From the NCBI RefSeq assembly GCF_025642975.1, contig NZ_JANZKJ010000003.1, forward strand, positions 62,001 through 126,000: a DNA stretch of 64,000 nucleotides. Direction: 5' to 3'. This stretch comes from Pseudomonas sp. RIT-PI-S. Lineage in GTDB: Bacteria; Pseudomonadota; Gammaproteobacteria; Pseudomonadales; Pseudomonadaceae. The notes beneath the pieces were generated by a model. That model was not told where the DNA came from and made no database searches. It was given only the letters and a program-made list of their open reading frames with translations. Of this stretch, positions 62,514-64,000 are shown piece by piece. The position numbers and the translations under genes were made by a program. Every line of letters starts with the position of its first letter. Positions within the stretch are counted from its first letter, which is position 1.

Positions 62514-63254
62514 TCAAGCCTGGGATGACGGTTCCGGGGTCGCGGCTGCCGTAGGGCTGCTCGCCGCCGCTTTGCGTGCCCGGGGCTTTTTCTCCGTGGG
62601 AGCCGCCTTAACTTTGCTAGAAGCCTCGGCGGCGCTCTTGCCCGCAACCTTGGCTGATGCAGGCTTGGCTGCCGTAGGTTTGGCGATCGCCGACTTGGCC
62701 GTGGCCTTGCCGGGCACGCTAGCGCTGGCCTTGGCCGTAACGGGTTTGGCGGAACTGGCGGTGGGCGAGGCTGCGCGGCGGGTAGCGCTGGCCAATGGCT
62801 TGGCCGCGGCCTGCGGTGGAGCCTGTAGCGAAGCCTGGGGCTGAGGCGCTGCCGTACCAGTCAGGCGCTCCAGCTCCCGCATCAGCACATCGACCTTATC
62901 GTGCAGTGCCGCCACTTCATTACGGCTGGGTACGCCCAAGCGGGAGATCGCACTGTTGAGGCGCTGATCGAAGGCCTCCTCGAGTTCGCCCCATTTACCC
63001 AGTGCCTTTTCCTTGAGGCCGCCCGCTTTTGGTCGCGCGACAGCCTTCACGGTATTGACCTGCTTGTCTATCTCCCCCTTGGCCTGTTTTTCAGCCCTCT
63101 CGCCCTCTTTGACCAGGCTGTCGAACAACTTGCCGCCGTCGGCCGCTGTCTTGGCATAGGCCCCAAGGCCAGCCAGCCAGATCTGACGGGAATACTTCTC
63201 GATGCCGCCCGCCCAGGAAGCGGTTTCTTTTTCTACCTTTTTCTTGCTTGCCAT
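62514..63254 (-). CDS. phaF: Phasin PhaF with histone-like tail
   Basis: Phasin that coats polyhydroxyalkanoate granules and, through its basic tail, binds DNA so that granules are shared at division. The 246-residue protein has the phasin domain (about 1-135; SWAGGIEKYSRQIWLAGLGAYAK, then coiled-coil LGVPSRNEVAALHDKVDVL split across its end) and an Ala/Lys/Pro/Ser tail (about 150-246) with AKPA-type repeats. ATG 63254 follows GAGGA. It is the only phasin left: phaI, normally directly upstream, and the synthase genes are absent, so its role without PHA is unclear. Confidence 0.9.
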   Translation of the reverse strand: MASKKKVEKETASWAGGIEKYSRQIWLAGLGAYAKTAADGGKLFDSLVKEGERAEKQAKGEIDKQVNTVKAVARPKAGGLKEKALGKWGELEEAFDQRLNSAISRLGVPSRNEVAALHDKVDVLMRELERLTGTAAPQPQASLQAPPQAAAKPLASATRRAASPTASSAKPVTAKASASVPGKATAKSAIAKPTAAKPASAKVAGKSAAEASSKVKAAPTEKKPRARKAAASSPTAAATPEPSSQA

Positions 63255-63383
63255 GACGCGTTCCTCGTTGCCCGCGGGCGGCATATTCCACCAGCTACTG
63301 CCATTGGTCGAATTTGACGGGCATTTGTTCCGCAAGGTGGGGCGATTCGCGGGGCTTCGGCCCACCTACGATGGCTTAAGCCG

Positions 63384-63659
63384 TCACGCCAGGGCTTTGT
63401 CCAGCGCCCGGTCGATTTCCGACTCGATCATCCCGCTCATCATCGACAGCATCATTCCCAGCTTCAGCTCGACCACCACGTTGTCTTCGCCCACCGCCAC
63501 CTGCCCGGTGATGCCGCTGCGCTTGAGGTCGACGACGTCGCCGTTCCACTCGGCGGTCATGTCATATTTGCTCACCAGTTTATCCACCAGACGCTCGGCC
63601 TTCTCTTTGGCGACCTGCTTGCCCAACTGGTGCTTGCGTTCTACCCGGATATTGCTCAT
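63384..63659 (-). CDS. PHA system / granule-region protein (TIGR02610 type)
   Basis: A 91-residue protein starting [22 protein letters not shown], of the small family named for its position near PHA granule genes. It has an N-terminal charged helix, a beta-rich middle ([19 protein letters not shown]) and a Met-rich helix ([19 protein letters not shown]). No catalytic residue is seen; function is not known. It is 129 bases upstream of phaF on the same strand and divergent from ubiE. The ATG at 63659 has GGGG about nine bases upstream; the frame is open further but without support. Confidence 0.8.
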   Translation of the reverse strand: MSNIRVERKHQLGKQVAKEKAERLVDKLVSKYDMTAEWNGDVVDLKRSGITGQVAVGEDNVVVELKLGMMLSMMSGMIESEIDRALDKALA

Positions 63660-63782
63660 CGAAGACCCCGATCGCTGAAAAATGGCCGGTATATTAACGC
63701 GGATCGCGCCCTGTTCCATACGCCAAGACAAACGCTACTCGTGCCTATTAGAATGGCCGGTAATTTTCCTGGTGACAGCGAT

Positions 63783-64000
63783 ATGACCGATCAGCGCAAA
63801 GGCAACGATGCCGAACCTACCACTCACTTCGGCTACCAGAATGTCCCTGAAAGCCAGAAGGCGAAAAAGGTCGCAGAGGTATTCCACTCGGTCGCGGCCA
63901 AGTACGACGTAATGAATGACCTGCTGTCCGGCGGCATGCATCGGCTGTGGAAACGCTTCACCATCGAGTTGTCTGGCGTGCGCATGGGCAACCGGGTGCT
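63783..64000 (+). CDS. ubiE: Ubiquinone/menaquinone C-methyltransferase UbiE, N-terminal part
   Basis: SAM-dependent methyltransferase of ubiquinone (and menaquinone) synthesis. The visible 72 residues start [19 protein letters not shown] and include the conserved [26 protein letters not shown] signature split over its helices. The rest lies beyond the right edge. ATG 63783 follows a GGTGA site. It is divergent from the PHA-region gene, as in other pseudomonads after the pha locus. Confidence 0.97.
   Translation, partial: MTDQRKGNDAEPTTHFGYQNVPESQKAKKVAEVFHSVAAKYDVMNDLLSGGMHRLWKRFTIELSGVRMGNRV

Noticed and set aside
63384..63659. Reading the 91-residue protein as PhaI
   Set aside because: It lacks the phasin core (IWLAGLGAYA) that PhaI shares with PhaF; it fits the small PHA-region family instead.

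Overview
The window is chromosomal DNA of a GC-rich gammaproteobacterium, almost certainly a Pseudomonas of the fluorescent / P. putida type. The evidence is gene order that I recognise from pseudomonads (purA-hisZ-hflCKX-hfq-miaA-mutL-amiB-tsaE-nnr, orn-rsgA-motBA, rhodanese-psd, gltBD-damX-aroBK-pilQPONM-ponA, priA-argS-hslVU, pha-ubiE), an RhdA rhodanese with the CQTHHR active loop, a phasin of the PhaF family, and REP-like 'CTCCTACAG' tails. Coding density is very high. I see no insertion sequence, prophage, CRISPR array, rRNA or tRNA gene.

Layout. 1-1.5 kb: start of purA and hisZ. 1.6-11.8 kb: a long minus-strand run nnr-tsaE-amiB-mutL-miaA-hfq-hflX-hflK-hflC, mostly overlapping or nearly so, ending at a clear intrinsic terminator; it joins metabolite repair, tRNA modification, mismatch repair, cell-wall amidase, Hfq and FtsH-regulator genes. 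11.8-22 kb: queG, orn, rsgA, motAB (with a very good FliA/sigma-28 promoter), an HDOD protein, RhdA, psd and a PilZ-like protein. 22-30.5 kb: a block that interrupts the order I know from P. aeruginosa: an rraA-tldD-tldE-like operon, a DHA2 efflux pump, dbpA, a YhiN-type flavoprotein and a YgeA-type racemase.

30.5-41.3 kb: orphan ParA ATPase, LysR regulator divergent from an MFS transporter, YgiW-type periplasmic protein, hemE, and the glutamate synthase genes gltB-gltD with a promoter carrying a perfect dyad in its spacer. 41.6-49.9 kb: one minus-strand operon pilM-N-O-P-Q-aroK-aroB-damX (type IV pilus assembly and secretin, shikimate pathway, cell-division SPOR protein). 50-55 kb: ponA, malic enzyme, a secreted thermonuclease-like protein and rpmE; the rpmE terminator lies inside the nuclease signal-peptide codons. 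55.2-62.5 kb: priA, argS, an FtsN-like SPOR protein, hslV, hslU and a DUF971 gene, with a 30-bp inverted repeat before hslV. 62.5-64 kb: a shrunken polyhydroxyalkanoate locus (only phaF and a small PHA-granule-region protein remain; phaC1-phaZ-phaC2-phaD and phaI are not there) and the start of ubiE.

The points most worth a second look are the missing PHA synthesis genes beside a kept PhaF, the rraA-tldD-tldE operon at a synteny break, the terminator embedded in a signal peptide, the large inverted repeat upstream of hslVU, and the dyad in the gltB promoter. I did not find a clearly new defence or mobile system; most of the window is conserved core genome.
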